Source: Pseudomonadota bacterium (GTDB taxonomy: Bacteria > Pseudomonadota > Alphaproteobacteria > Azospirillales > Azospirillaceae). Taken from it: a stretch of 30,558 bases of DNA. A model generated the notes under the pieces. The model worked only from the letters and a program-made list of their open reading frames with translations, was not told the DNA's origin and did not search any database. Positions 23,177 through 30,558 of this stretch are shown piece after piece. A program made the translations under genes and the position numbers. Where the stretch lies: positions 1-30,558 of the forward strand of contig JAEYPE010000219.1 of assembly GCA_023411035.1 (NCBI GenBank), written 5' to 3'. Within the stretch, counting starts at the first letter, position 1; each line of letters begins with the position of its first letter.

Positions 23177-24883
23177 TCAGACCACCTTCACCTGATAGTG
23201 CGACTTCGTTTCCGTGTCGGTCAGGTGCACGGCGCAGGCCAGGCACGGATCGAAGGAGTGCAGGGTGCGGATGATCTCCAGCGGCTGGTCGGCGACCGCC
23301 ACCGGGTTGTCGAGCAGCGCCGCCTCATAGGCCGAGATGTTCCCATCCTCGTCGCGCGGGCCGGCGTTCCAGGTGGTCGGCACGACGGCCTGATAGTTCT
23401 TGATCTTGCCGTTCTCGATCACGACCCAGTGCGAGAGCATGCCGCGCGGCGCCTCGTGGAAGCCGAAGCCGCGGATCTCGCCCTTCGGGAACACCGGCTT
23501 GTTGAAGGTCTTGGTGTCGCCCTTCGCGATGTTCTCCATCAGCAGCTTCCACTGGTTCTGCAACTCTTCGTACAGAACCACGCAGCGCACCGCGCGGGCG
23601 GCGTGGCGGCCGATGGTGGAGTGGAGCGCATCGACCCCCACCTTGCTGCCGAGATGGCCCGACACGCTGTCCAGCACCGCGTTGACCCAGAACTGTGTCC
23701 GCTGGTGGCCCGACGCATACATGCCCAGCACGTTGGCCAGCGGGCCGACCTGGGCGCGCTTGTCGTAGAAGGTCGGCGACTTGATCCAGCTGTACTTGCC
23801 GTCGTCCTGCCAGTCGGTGAAGTTCGGGATCGTCTCGCCGTCGTAGGGGTGCAGGGGACCCTTGCCGCCCTGGTACCAGGAATGCTTCACGCTTTCCTTC
23901 ACGCCCTTCTCGAAGTAGGGGTCGTGGAAGTCCTTGATCGGGGTGAAGCCCTTGACGAGATCGCCGCCGTCGATGTAGCCGGCGGGCAGGGCGAAGGTGG
24001 TGCCCTTGGTGTCCAGCGGCATGTCCGGGATGGACAGATAGTTCACCACGCCGCGGCCATACTGCGTCCAGTCGGCGTAGAAGGCGCCGATGGCCGCCAC
24101 GTCGGGGATGTAGACCTGCGTGATGAAGTCGCCCACCTCGTCGATCAGCTGCTTGATGTACATCAGCTTTTCGAGTGTCAGGGTGGACTGGCTGTCCATG
24201 TTGATCGGGTTGGTGACGCCGCCCACCGCCATGTTCTGGATGTGCGGGGTCTTGGAACCCAGGATCGCCACCACCTTGTTCATGCGCCGCTGGTAGTCCA
24301 GCGCCTGGAGATAGTGCGCCGCCGCCATCAGGTTGGCTTCCGGCGTCAGCTTCATCGCCGGATGGCCCCAGTAGCCCGAGCCGAAGATGCCGAGCTGGCC
24401 GGAGTTGATGAAGGCCTGGAGCTTCTTCTGGGCGGTGGCGAATTCCTGCGTGCTGTTCTTCGGCCAGCCGGAGATCGACTGGGCCAGCTTCGCGGTCGCC
24501 GCCGGGTCGGCCTTCAGCGCCGACACGATGTCCACGAAGTCCAGAGCGGACAGGTGATAGAAGTGGACGATGTGATCGTGGACGTTGTGGGCGCCCTGGA
24601 TCATGTTGCGGATGTACTGGGCGTTGAGCGGCACCTCCAGCTTCAGCGCATTCTCCACCGCGCGGACGGAGGTGATGGCGTGCGTGGTGGTGCAGACGCC
24701 GCAGATGCGCTGGGCGAACACCCAGGCGTCGCGCGGGTCCTTGCCCTGAAGGATCAGTTCGATGCCGCGCCACATCTGGCCCGACGCCCAGGCCTTGGTG
24801 ACCTTGCCGCCGTCCACTTCACAATCGACCCGAAGGTGACCCTCGATGCGGGTGACCGGGTCAACAACAACTCGCTGAGCCAT
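23177..24883 (-). CDS. hybC: Uptake [NiFe]-hydrogenase large subunit (Hyb type)
   Basis: A 568-residue catalytic subunit that splits H2 at a Ni-Fe(CN)2CO site on the periplasmic side. Nickel ligands are Cys61 and Cys64 in RICGVC and Cys547 and Cys550 in DPCLACAVH. The 15-residue tail after His553 is the part HybD is expected to remove. The region MWRGIELILQGKDPRDAW before the first motif is also typical. Gene order and length match E. coli HybC (group 1c). AGGAGA lies nine bases before the ATG at 24883. There is no signal peptide, as expected; it is exported together with the Tat-bearing small subunit. hybB ends 18 bases upstream. Confidence 0.97.
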   Translation of the reverse strand: MAQRVVVDPVTRIEGHLRVDCEVDGGKVTKAWASGQMWRGIELILQGKDPRDAWVFAQRICGVCTTTHAITSVRAVENALKLEVPLNAQYIRNMIQGAHNVHDHIVHFYHLSALDFVDIVSALKADPAATAKLAQSISGWPKNSTQEFATAQKKLQAFINSGQLGIFGSGYWGHPAMKLTPEANLMAAAHYLQALDYQRRMNKVVAILGSKTPHIQNMAVGGVTNPINMDSQSTLTLEKLMYIKQLIDEVGDFITQVYIPDVAAIGAFYADWTQYGRGVVNYLSIPDMPLDTKGTTFALPAGYIDGGDLVKGFTPIKDFHDPYFEKGVKESVKHSWYQGGKGPLHPYDGETIPNFTDWQDDGKYSWIKSPTFYDKRAQVGPLANVLGMYASGHQRTQFWVNAVLDSVSGHLGSKVGVDALHSTIGRHAARAVRCVVLYEELQNQWKLLMENIAKGDTKTFNKPVFPKGEIRGFGFHEAPRGMLSHWVVIENGKIKNYQAVVPTTWNAGPRDEDGNISAYEAALLDNPVAVADQPLEIIRTLHSFDPCLACAVHLTDTETKSHYQVKVV

Positions 24884-24901
24884 AACGAAAGTCTCCTAAA
24901 C

Positions 24902-26056
24902 TCAGCCGTGCTCGGGATGGACGGCGTGCATGACGGGCAGCTTCTTCACGAAGACGAGATACAGCGCGATCTCCAGCGCGAAGACGCCGACGGTGACCAT
25001 GATTTCCTTGACCGATGGGAAATAGTGCCAAGGTCCGACCGCCGGCGTGAAGCCGATGAGATAGACGTTCAGGCGGTACAGGATGCCCGCCACCAGCAGC
25101 AGCGACGCCGACAGGAACAGCGCGCGCGACCGGTTGCGGTTGGCTTTCGGGATCAGCAGCGCGAGGCCGGCGATCATCAGCGCCATTTCGGCGATGAACC
25201 AGCCGGACTGCGGGCCGCCGAAGATCTGGCCGATCTGGCCGCGCACGATCAGATCGACGAAGCGTAGCGCGACGAACAGCGAGGCGACCGCCAGCATCAG
25301 GCCCGACAGCTTCGACAGCACCGGTGTTTCCATCGGGCGGCGGAAGTTCAGCGAGGCCATGACCGATTCCCACACCACGATGGCGAAGCCCATCAGAATG
25401 GCGGTCAGCAGGAAGAAGACCGGCAGCATCTGCGACTGCCACAGCGGCGACAGCTTGTGCCCCACGACGACCATCATGGTGCCCAGCGAGGACTGGTGCA
25501 TCGTCGGCAGCAGGACGCCCAGCGCGATGAAGACCCACAGAACCTTGTTCAGCTTGGCGCGCAGCCCCTCGATGCCGAACCGCTCCAGGAAGGCCGGGGC
25601 GAACTCCACCACCAGGACCAGCGTGTAGGTCGCCACGCACAGGCCGACCTCCAGCATCACGGAGTTCGGCTGCGCGTACCAGGGCAGCAGCATGTGGTAG
25701 AAATTCCAGTAGCGGCCCAGATCGACCAGCACCGCCAGACCGGCGAGGCCGTAGCCGAACAGGCTGGCCAGCACCGCCGGACGGACCAGCGGGTGGTACT
25801 CGCCCCGGTTCAGGATGTAGCAGAGCAGCGCGATGACGTAGCCCGCGCAGCCGAAGGCCGAACCGATCACCACGTCGATGGCGACCCAGATGCCCCAGGG
25901 ATAGCCGTCGTTCAGGTTCGATGCGGCGGCCAGACCCTGCGTGTAGCGCTGGAACAGGATGACGCCGGCAATGGCGACCAGCGCGGCGCAGATCAGGAAG
26001 GGAAGGGTGAGGACCCGGCCGCCGAGGGGCTTGTATTCATAAGCGTGCGAAGACAT
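24902..26056 (-). CDS. hybB: HybB-type integral membrane protein (NrfD/PsrC family)
   Basis: A 384-residue membrane protein with about ten hydrophobic helices, belonging to the NrfD/PsrC/HybB group. Recognisable segments include NDGYPWGIWVAIDVVIGSAFGCAGYV, PNSVMLEVGLCVATYTLVL, LPTMHQSSLGTMMVV and RLNVYLIGFTP. In E. coli hydrogenase 2 HybB takes electrons from HybA and links them to the quinone pool. It replaces the cytochrome b subunit (HupC) found with Hup-type enzymes; none is present here. The ATG at 26056 follows GAGGGGG. The gene starts 12 bases after hybA. Confidence 0.95.
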   Translation of the reverse strand: MSSHAYEYKPLGGRVLTLPFLICAALVAIAGVILFQRYTQGLAAASNLNDGYPWGIWVAIDVVIGSAFGCAGYVIALLCYILNRGEYHPLVRPAVLASLFGYGLAGLAVLVDLGRYWNFYHMLLPWYAQPNSVMLEVGLCVATYTLVLVVEFAPAFLERFGIEGLRAKLNKVLWVFIALGVLLPTMHQSSLGTMMVVVGHKLSPLWQSQMLPVFFLLTAILMGFAIVVWESVMASLNFRRPMETPVLSKLSGLMLAVASLFVALRFVDLIVRGQIGQIFGGPQSGWFIAEMALMIAGLALLIPKANRNRSRALFLSASLLLVAGILYRLNVYLIGFTPAVGPWHYFPSVKEIMVTVGVFALEIALYLVFVKKLPVMHAVHPEHG

Positions 26057-26068
26057 GGCGCGGCCCCC

Positions 26069-27148
26069 TCACTCGTCGGTGTGGTTCTTGGTGTTGCGGT
26101 GCGCCAGATAGGCGAGACCGGCGAACACCGCGGCGGGGGCGATCATGCCCGCGTACAGCGTGTGCTGGATGCCTTCCGACAGGGTCGGATAGCCGTTCTC
26201 CGGCACGTTGGTGGGCAGGTTCAGCTTGTCGAACGGCACGGCGGACACCGCGAGGCACTGCGTGCCGCCCAGCTCCTTCTCGCCGTAGATGTGCGTCTGG
26301 TAGGCGGCCTCCACCAGCTTCTCGTGGCCGGACCGCGCCCCGCCAACCTTGCCGGCGATGTCGCCGCGCGGGTAGTGCGTGTATTCGCCGACCTTCAGCG
26401 CGACGCGGCGCTTGGCCTCCGCCTTCAGATCCTCCGTGCGGCCGAACAGCGTCGCCCCGGTGGGGCAGACGTCGGCGCAGCCCGGAAGCTCGTTCTTGGC
26501 GAGCTGCTGCTTGCAGAGCTGGCACTTTTTGATTTCGCCGAAGGCGTCGTTGTAGTCGTATTTCGGCACGCCGAACGGGCAGGACAGCACGCAGTAGCGG
26601 CAGCCGATGCAGGCGTCCGGGTTGTGGTTGACGATGCCGGTCTTCGCGTCCTTGGTCATCGCCGACACCGGGCAGACCGACACGCAGGACGGATCGACGC
26701 AGTGCAGGCACTGGCGCTTGATGAAGGCGAAGCCGTTCTCCGCCGCGTCCTTGGTGGCGCCGGTGCCGTGGCTGTAGGCCTTGATGACGTTCAGCGTCCT
26801 GGCGGACAGCTCCACCGGACTGTCGTAGATCGGTTTGTCGCCGCCGCCGGCGTTCCAGCCCTGCTGGGCCGGGCCGACGTCGGGCGGCATGTGGTTGACC
26901 TCCTTGCAGGCGGTCACGCAGGCCTTGCAGCCGATGCACAGCGTGCTGTCGTACAGCAGGCCGACCGCCTCGGGAGGCAGCGGCTTGGGCGGGCGCTGGA
27001 GGGCGTTGGCCTCCGGCGGGGCGGCGACGACCGTGGTGCAGGCCGCGGCGGCAGCGGCAGCGCTGCCCTTGACCGCGTTCCGCAGGAAGCCGCGCCGTGA
27101 AACCGACGCCCCCGATGTCCTGTTCTTCGACATCATGTTTTTCGACAT
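26069..27148 (-). CDS. hybA: HybA-type periplasmic four-cluster ferredoxin
   Basis: A 359-residue electron-transfer subunit. A Tat signal (SRRGFLRN, about residues 18-25, then a hydrophobic Ala-rich stretch) sends it to the periplasm. Cys-rich motifs such as CIGCKACVTACKEVNH, CLHCVDPSCVSVCP, CIGCRYCVLSCPFGVP and CQLCKQQ...CADVCPTGA provide ligands for four [4Fe-4S] clusters. A C-terminal hydrophobic helix (about 328-350) anchors it in the membrane, as in E. coli HybA. It carries electrons from the small subunit to HybB. GAGGTGA precedes the ATG at 27148, and the gap from the small-subunit gene is nine bases. Confidence 0.95.
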   Translation of the reverse strand: MSKNMMSKNRTSGASVSRRGFLRNAVKGSAAAAAAACTTVVAAPPEANALQRPPKPLPPEAVGLLYDSTLCIGCKACVTACKEVNHMPPDVGPAQQGWNAGGGDKPIYDSPVELSARTLNVIKAYSHGTGATKDAAENGFAFIKRQCLHCVDPSCVSVCPVSAMTKDAKTGIVNHNPDACIGCRYCVLSCPFGVPKYDYNDAFGEIKKCQLCKQQLAKNELPGCADVCPTGATLFGRTEDLKAEAKRRVALKVGEYTHYPRGDIAGKVGGARSGHEKLVEAAYQTHIYGEKELGGTQCLAVSAVPFDKLNLPTNVPENGYPTLSEGIQHTLYAGMIAPAAVFAGLAYLAHRNTKNHTDE

Positions 27149-27157
27149 GGCGTCACC

Positions 27158-28321
27158 TCACTCGGCGGCAGTGGAGGAGGATTCGGTCTTCGCGTCCTGC
27201 TTGCCCAGCCGGCTGGAGATGACGGCGCCCGCACCCACCGCGGCGCCGGCGATGCCGGCGACCACCGCCGCGGCCCCGGCGGACATGCCCTCGCCCTTGT
27301 CCACGGCGACCGCCGGGTAGCTGTTGGGCGGCGCCACCGACTTCAGCGAGGCCAGCTCATGGATGCCCTTGGTGAAGCCGACGCCCTTCTCGGTGCAGCC
27401 GAAGCAGGGGTGGCCGGTGCCCACAGGCCAGGTGCCCTGGCCGACGTCGTTGAAGCCGACCGACGGACAGTTCGCGTAGGTCTCCGGACCCTTGCAGCCC
27501 AGCTTGTACAGACAGTAGCCCTGGCGGTGGCCGTAGTCGCCGAACTCCATGGCGAAGCGCCCGGCGTCGAAATGCGGGCGGCGCTCGCAGTTCTCGTGGA
27601 TCAGGCGGCCATAGGCGAACTTCGGGCGCATCTTGTCGTCCAGTTCCGGCAGCTTGCCGAAGGCGACGAAATGCAGGACCAGCGACAGGAAATTGTACGG
27701 GTTCGGCGGGCAGCCGGGAACGGAGACGACCGGCTTGTCCTTGATGATCTCGTTCAGGCCGACCGCGCCCGTCGGGTTGACGCCGGTGGACGGCCAGCCG
27801 CCCCAGGACGAGCAGGACCCCATGGAGATGACCGCGGCGGCGCCCTTGGCGCACTCCAGCACGGCTTCCTTGTAGGTCTTGCCGGCGACCATGCAGTGGA
27901 CGCCGCCGTCCTTCGTCGGGACGGAGCCATCGGTGACCATTAGGTACTTGCCCCAATTGTCCTTCATGGCCTGCTGCTTCCAGTTCTCGGCCTGGTGGCC
28001 GGAGCCGGTCATCAGCGTCTCGTTGTAGTCGAGCGAGATGGTGTCGAGGATCAGCGTCTCGAGCGACGGGTGGTGGGTGCGCAGCAGCGATTCGGTGCAG
28101 CCGGTGCAGGCCTGGCCCGACAGCCAGATCACCGACGGCCGCGGGGCGGCCACGGCGGCGTTGGCGATCTTCACGCCGAAGGCGGGGGACAGGCCCAGCG
28201 TGGCGGCCACGCCGGTGCAATAGGTCAGGAATTCCCGGCGGGACAGGCCGGCCAGCGCACCTTCATACTCGTCGAGATCGCCGATGTGCTCGGCGTCGAG
28301 ATCCACATGTCCGTCGGGCAT
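27158..28321 (-). CDS. hybO: Uptake [NiFe]-hydrogenase small subunit (Hyb type)
   Basis: A 387-residue electron-transfer subunit. The Tat motif SRREFLTYC (about residue 28) exports the folded dimer, and a C-terminal hydrophobic helix (AAAVVAGIAGAAVGAGAVIS) anchors it. Proximal-cluster ligands include CTGCTES and GSCSSWGGW. The extra cysteines that mark oxygen-tolerant enzymes are absent: Gly stands between the two Cys of CTGC, and Gly is found five residues after the Cys of GSC. Medial and distal cluster motifs (GYCLYKLGCKGPETYANCPS, HPCFGCTEKG) are complete. The ATG at 28321 is preceded by GGGGGA; a TTG at 28333 is a less likely start. It is the first gene of the structural operon. Confidence 0.96.
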   Translation of the reverse strand: MPDGHVDLDAEHIGDLDEYEGALAGLSRREFLTYCTGVAATLGLSPAFGVKIANAAVAAPRPSVIWLSGQACTGCTESLLRTHHPSLETLILDTISLDYNETLMTGSGHQAENWKQQAMKDNWGKYLMVTDGSVPTKDGGVHCMVAGKTYKEAVLECAKGAAAVISMGSCSSWGGWPSTGVNPTGAVGLNEIIKDKPVVSVPGCPPNPYNFLSLVLHFVAFGKLPELDDKMRPKFAYGRLIHENCERRPHFDAGRFAMEFGDYGHRQGYCLYKLGCKGPETYANCPSVGFNDVGQGTWPVGTGHPCFGCTEKGVGFTKGIHELASLKSVAPPNSYPAVAVDKGEGMSAGAAAVVAGIAGAAVGAGAVISSRLGKQDAKTESSSTAAE

Positions 28322-28395
28322 GATTTCCCCCAAAGACCCTTATGCATTGATCCGCTGGCCGCCCGGTTGCCGGACGCCGGATGCGCGACACGCCA

Positions 28396-28426
28396 AGACG
28401 CGCCGTGGCGGGACCACGGCGCGTCT
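28396..28426 (-). promoter_or_regulatory. Perfect 13-bp inverted repeat in the hybO leader
   Basis: AGACGCGCCGTGG (28396-28408) and CCACGGCGCGTCT (28414-28426) pair perfectly around CGGGA. No T-run follows on either strand, so it is not a normal terminator. In the transcript it would sit 75-105 bases before the hybO ATG; it could be an RNA structure or a protein-binding site. Confidence 0.6.
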
Positions 28427-28428
28427 AA

Positions 28429-28449
28429 ACCCATATGATATATATGGGT
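28429..28449. promoter_or_regulatory. AT-rich dyad upstream of hybO
   Basis: ACCCATAT (28429-28436) and ATATGGGT (28442-28449) form an 8-bp inverted repeat with a five-base spacer, directly beside the GC hairpin. It looks like a dimeric regulator site, but I cannot name the regulator. Confidence 0.45.
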
Positions 28450-28503
28450 ATTTGGGCGCGAGGCGTCTGCGGACATTGCACCAGTTATGGCGCATTCAAA
28501 GCA

Positions 28504-28517
28504 TTGATCTACATCAA
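28504..28517. promoter_or_regulatory. Perfect FNR/Anr box upstream of hybO
   Basis: TTGATCTACATCAA matches the consensus TTGAT-N4-ATCAA exactly. Its centre is about 190 bases upstream of the hybO ATG, and no plus-strand gene lies nearby, so it should serve the hydrogenase operon. In rhizobia FnrN controls hydrogenase genes through such sites; that protein's presence here is inferred. Confidence 0.8.
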
Positions 28518-28578
28518 AAGGTCTATTCCGCGAGCAACCTTTGAACTTCAGGTGAGAATTGGTCGTAATAATGCATCG

Positions 28579-28615
28579 AAAAGGCCTCGTCCCCCGTCCA
28601 GGGCGGGGGGCGAGG
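28579..28615 (-). terminator. Terminator downstream of the MCP gene
   Basis: CCTCGTCCCCCG (28585-28596) pairs with CGGGGGGCGAGG (28604-28615), including one G-T pair. On the minus strand it is followed by CCTTTT. It starts a few bases after the MCP stop and separates that gene from the hydrogenase promoter. Confidence 0.75.
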
Positions 28616-28622
28616 GGAAAAA

Positions 28623-30314
28623 TCAGACCGTTTTCATCTGGCGGGTGAAATCGTCCACATCGGTTTGCAGGTTACGCGCATGGACGGACAGGCCCTTCGC
28701 GGCGCCGAGAAGGCCGCCCGCGGCCTGGCCGGTGCGGTCGGCGGCCTGCGACACACCGGAGATGGTGGAGGAAACCTCCTGCGTGCCGATCGCCGCCTCC
28801 TGCACGTTGCGGGCGATTTCCTGGGTGGCGGAGCCCTGCTGCTCGACGGCGGCGGCGACGTTGGTGCTGATGTCGCTGATCCGTTCGATGGTACCGACGA
28901 TGCCGCTGATGGCGGTGACCGCCTGTTGGGTCTCGCTCTGGATCGCGACGACCTGGGCCGAGATCTCCTCGGTGGCGCGGGCGGTCTGGTTGGCGAGGCT
29001 CTTGACCTCCTGCGCCACCACCGCGAAGCCCTTGCCGGCCTCGCCGGCGCGGGCCGCCTCGATCGTCGCGTTCAGCGCCAGCAGGTTGGTCTGGCTGGCG
29101 ATCTCGGTGATGAGGTTGACGACCGCGCCGATCTTCTCCGCGGCCTGGGCGAGTCCCTGGATGGTGCTGTTGGTGCGCTGGGCCTCGTGCTCCGCCTCGC
29201 TGGCGATGCGGGCGGCCTCGCCGATGCGCTGGCTGATGGAGCTGATGGAGGCGGACAGTTCCTCGGTGGCGGAGGCCACGGTCTGGACGTTGCTGGTGGC
29301 CTGCTCCGCCGCCGTGGCGACGGTGGAACTGCGCTGCGAGGCGTCGGCGGCGGAATGGGTCAGCGTTTCGGCGCTGCTGCGGATGTTGTCGGCCTCCCCA
29401 TTCAGGGTGCGGCACAGCCCCTCGATCTTCTGGGTGAAGTTGCGGGTCAGCGACTCCAGCCGTTCCTGCCGCTGGCTGCGCTCGGCGATCTCCCGGCGTT
29501 CCTGTTCGGCCAGATCGGTGGCGCGCTTCAGCCCGTCGCGGAAGACCAGCACGGCCTCCGCCATGTCGCCGATCTCGTCGCTCTGGCCGGTGCCGGGCAC
29601 CTCGGCCGCCGTGTTGCCGGCGGCGATGTTCTTCATTGTCGCGGTCATGCGGGCGATGGGGCGCGCGATCATGTCGCGGGCGACCAGGATGGCCAGCAGA
29701 ATGCCGAAGAGCACGCCGCCGACGCCGATGCTGATCATCATGGTCATCCAGCTTTTGCGCGCCGACTCCAGTTCGTCGTGCAGCCGGTCGATCGCGGCGT
29801 CCTGCTCGGCGTTGAGCTTCTGCAGAGCGGCGTTCAGCGCCTGCCGGTTGCTGCGGTTGGCGTCGTTGTCGCCAAAAGTCCGGCCTTCCGGCGCGCCCTT
29901 TTCACGGGCGATGCGCATCAGTTCCGTGCGGAAGCGGATGAACTCCTCCGTCTTCGCCGCCACGGGGGCCAGGATCGCCTGCCCATCGGCCGGGGTGATT
30001 TTTCTCAAGGTGCCCAGACGCTCGCCGAGAATGTTCAGGCTGTCGAGCAGGGGCTTGCCGAACTTGTCCACTTCCGCCCGGTCGCGCGACATGTAAACCC
30101 CGCGCGAGTCCATGACGACAGCCAGGACGAGACCGTTGATCTGCTCGCCCAGCACCTGCCGTTCCGCCGCGCGTTCGATGGCTTCCGATCTGCTGGCGAG
30201 ATCCTCCATGGAAGCCAGCCCGATCAGGCCGGTCACCGCGGCGACCGCCACCTGGAGTCCCACCAGAAGATAGACCTTCGGCCCGATCCTAAGATTTCTA
30301 AGCGAATTCAACAT
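28623..30314 (-). CDS. Methyl-accepting chemotaxis protein
   Basis: A 563-residue chemoreceptor. Transmembrane helices at about 13-35 and 191-212 flank a ~155-residue, mainly helical periplasmic sensor domain. A HAMP domain (about 213-265) and a long cytoplasmic signalling coil follow, with the highly conserved hairpin tip EIASQTNLLALNATIEAARAGEAGKGFAVVA. The protein controls CheA and hence swimming direction; the ligand is unknown. There is no C-terminal methyltransferase-docking pentapeptide. The start at 30314 has AAGG almost touching the ATG, which is poor spacing, so the true start may differ by a few codons. It is not clearly linked to the hydrogenase genes. Confidence 0.93.
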   Translation of the reverse strand: MLNSLRNLRIGPKVYLLVGLQVAVAAVTGLIGLASMEDLASRSEAIERAAERQVLGEQINGLVLAVVMDSRGVYMSRDRAEVDKFGKPLLDSLNILGERLGTLRKITPADGQAILAPVAAKTEEFIRFRTELMRIAREKGAPEGRTFGDNDANRSNRQALNAALQKLNAEQDAAIDRLHDELESARKSWMTMMISIGVGGVLFGILLAILVARDMIARPIARMTATMKNIAAGNTAAEVPGTGQSDEIGDMAEAVLVFRDGLKRATDLAEQERREIAERSQRQERLESLTRNFTQKIEGLCRTLNGEADNIRSSAETLTHSAADASQRSSTVATAAEQATSNVQTVASATEELSASISSISQRIGEAARIASEAEHEAQRTNSTIQGLAQAAEKIGAVVNLITEIASQTNLLALNATIEAARAGEAGKGFAVVAQEVKSLANQTARATEEISAQVVAIQSETQQAVTAISGIVGTIERISDISTNVAAAVEQQGSATQEIARNVQEAAIGTQEVSSTISGVSQAADRTGQAAGGLLGAAKGLSVHARNLQTDVDDFTRQMKTV

Positions 30315-30448
30315 CCTTGGACGTCCCCTTGTTGGCGGTCTTGGGCCGCCTCTGCGTGCAACGATAATGGGGTATCGATTCGTTTCTGAAGCGTTAAACC
30401 GATCTACGACACGTTGTCGCGCGACCTTTGGATGCAGGGCAATTCAAT

Positions 30449-30558
30449 TCAGGCGCTCCTGACGGCTCGAATAGCGGCCTTGGGGTTCGCGGCGAAAGCT
30501 TCGCGAGCGGGCTTTGGCTTGGTGCCTGATTTCCGGATGATGTTGAGGGCGCAGTTGC
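30449..30558 (-). CDS. C-terminal fragment of an unidentified gene, possibly a transposase (cut by window edge)
   Basis: An open frame enters from the right edge and ends at a TGA (30451-30449), giving 35 residues that begin NCALNIIRKSGTKPKPAREA and end AAIRAVRSA. The start, ALNIIR followed by a basic stretch, resembles the C-terminal end of DDE transposases, but the piece is too short to assign a family. The 134 bases between it and the MCP gene show no other gene. Confidence 0.35.
   Translation of the reverse strand, partial: NCALNIIRKSGTKPKPAREAFAANPKAAIRAVRSA

Larger units (their letters stand above)
28322..28622 (-). promoter_or_regulatory. Hydrogenase control region upstream of hybO
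   Basis: About 300 non-coding bases, locally AT-richer than the genes. From the FNR box toward hybO, the region contains a candidate -10 (TGCAAT, 28480-28475, at the spacing of a class II FNR promoter), an AT-rich dyad and a long GC hairpin. The MCP terminator occupies its far end. No good sigma-54 element was found. Confidence 0.65.

Noticed and set aside
23069..25267. A 732-codon plus-strand frame antisense to hybC
   Set aside because: It is a shadow of the large-subunit gene; residues such as His/Val/Asp runs come from the codon pattern of the real gene.
28322..28622. A sigma-54 (-24/-12) promoter before hybO
   Set aside because: I looked for TGGC-N7/8-TTGC on the minus strand and found no convincing match; the FNR box explains regulation better.

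Overview
The window is GC-rich DNA with dense, often overlapping genes. CcrM (a GANTC methyltransferase), the smc / DsbA-like / DciA / mutY neighbourhood, a two-domain cold-shock protein and an ExoY-type sugar transferase point to an alphaproteobacterium. The overall look is that of a Rhodospirillales member such as Azospirillum; that genus is an inference from gene content, not proven here.

Left part (1-12742), mainly housekeeping: the 5' end of smc, a membrane-anchored DsbA-like oxidoreductase and dciA on the minus strand; mutY and a secreted DUF1194 vWA protein diverging on the plus strand; a large membrane sensor histidine kinase; then folB, ccrM and rnhB on the minus strand. Four GANTC sites, the target of CcrM, lie directly upstream of ccrM. 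They are followed by a YchJ/SEC-C protein, a double cold-shock protein behind a structured leader, a strong bidirectional terminator, the S41 protease ctpA and an exoY-like glycosyltransferase.

Right part (12917-28517): a complete-looking uptake [NiFe]-hydrogenase locus. The structural operon (minus strand) has the E. coli hyb order: small subunit, HybA ferredoxin, HybB membrane protein, large subunit, then the HybD protease behind a hairpin. A second, very tightly packed minus-strand operon carries hupF, a rubredoxin-HybE fusion, hupK, hypA, hypB, a LysE-family exporter, hypF, hypC and hypE. Between the two lie hupE (probable nickel permease) and an exported metallo-beta-lactamase-fold protein on the plus strand. 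FNR/Anr-type palindromes precede the structural operon (perfect match) and the hupF/hupE divergent region (one mismatch). This suggests control by low oxygen. The enzyme should oxidise periplasmic H2 and pass electrons through HybA and HybB to the quinone pool. HypA/HypB/HupE supply nickel, HypF/HypE/HypC/HupF/HupK build and deliver the Fe(CN)2CO unit, and HybD clips the large-subunit tail. hypD, normally essential, is not in the window.

Far right: a methyl-accepting chemotaxis protein (minus strand) and, at the edge, a fragment that may be the C-terminus of a transposase.

Most notable points are the mixture of Hyb-type structural genes with Hup-type assembly genes, the LysE exporter translationally locked between hypB and hypF, the absent hypD, the FNR boxes and leader hairpin, and the GANTC cluster at ccrM.
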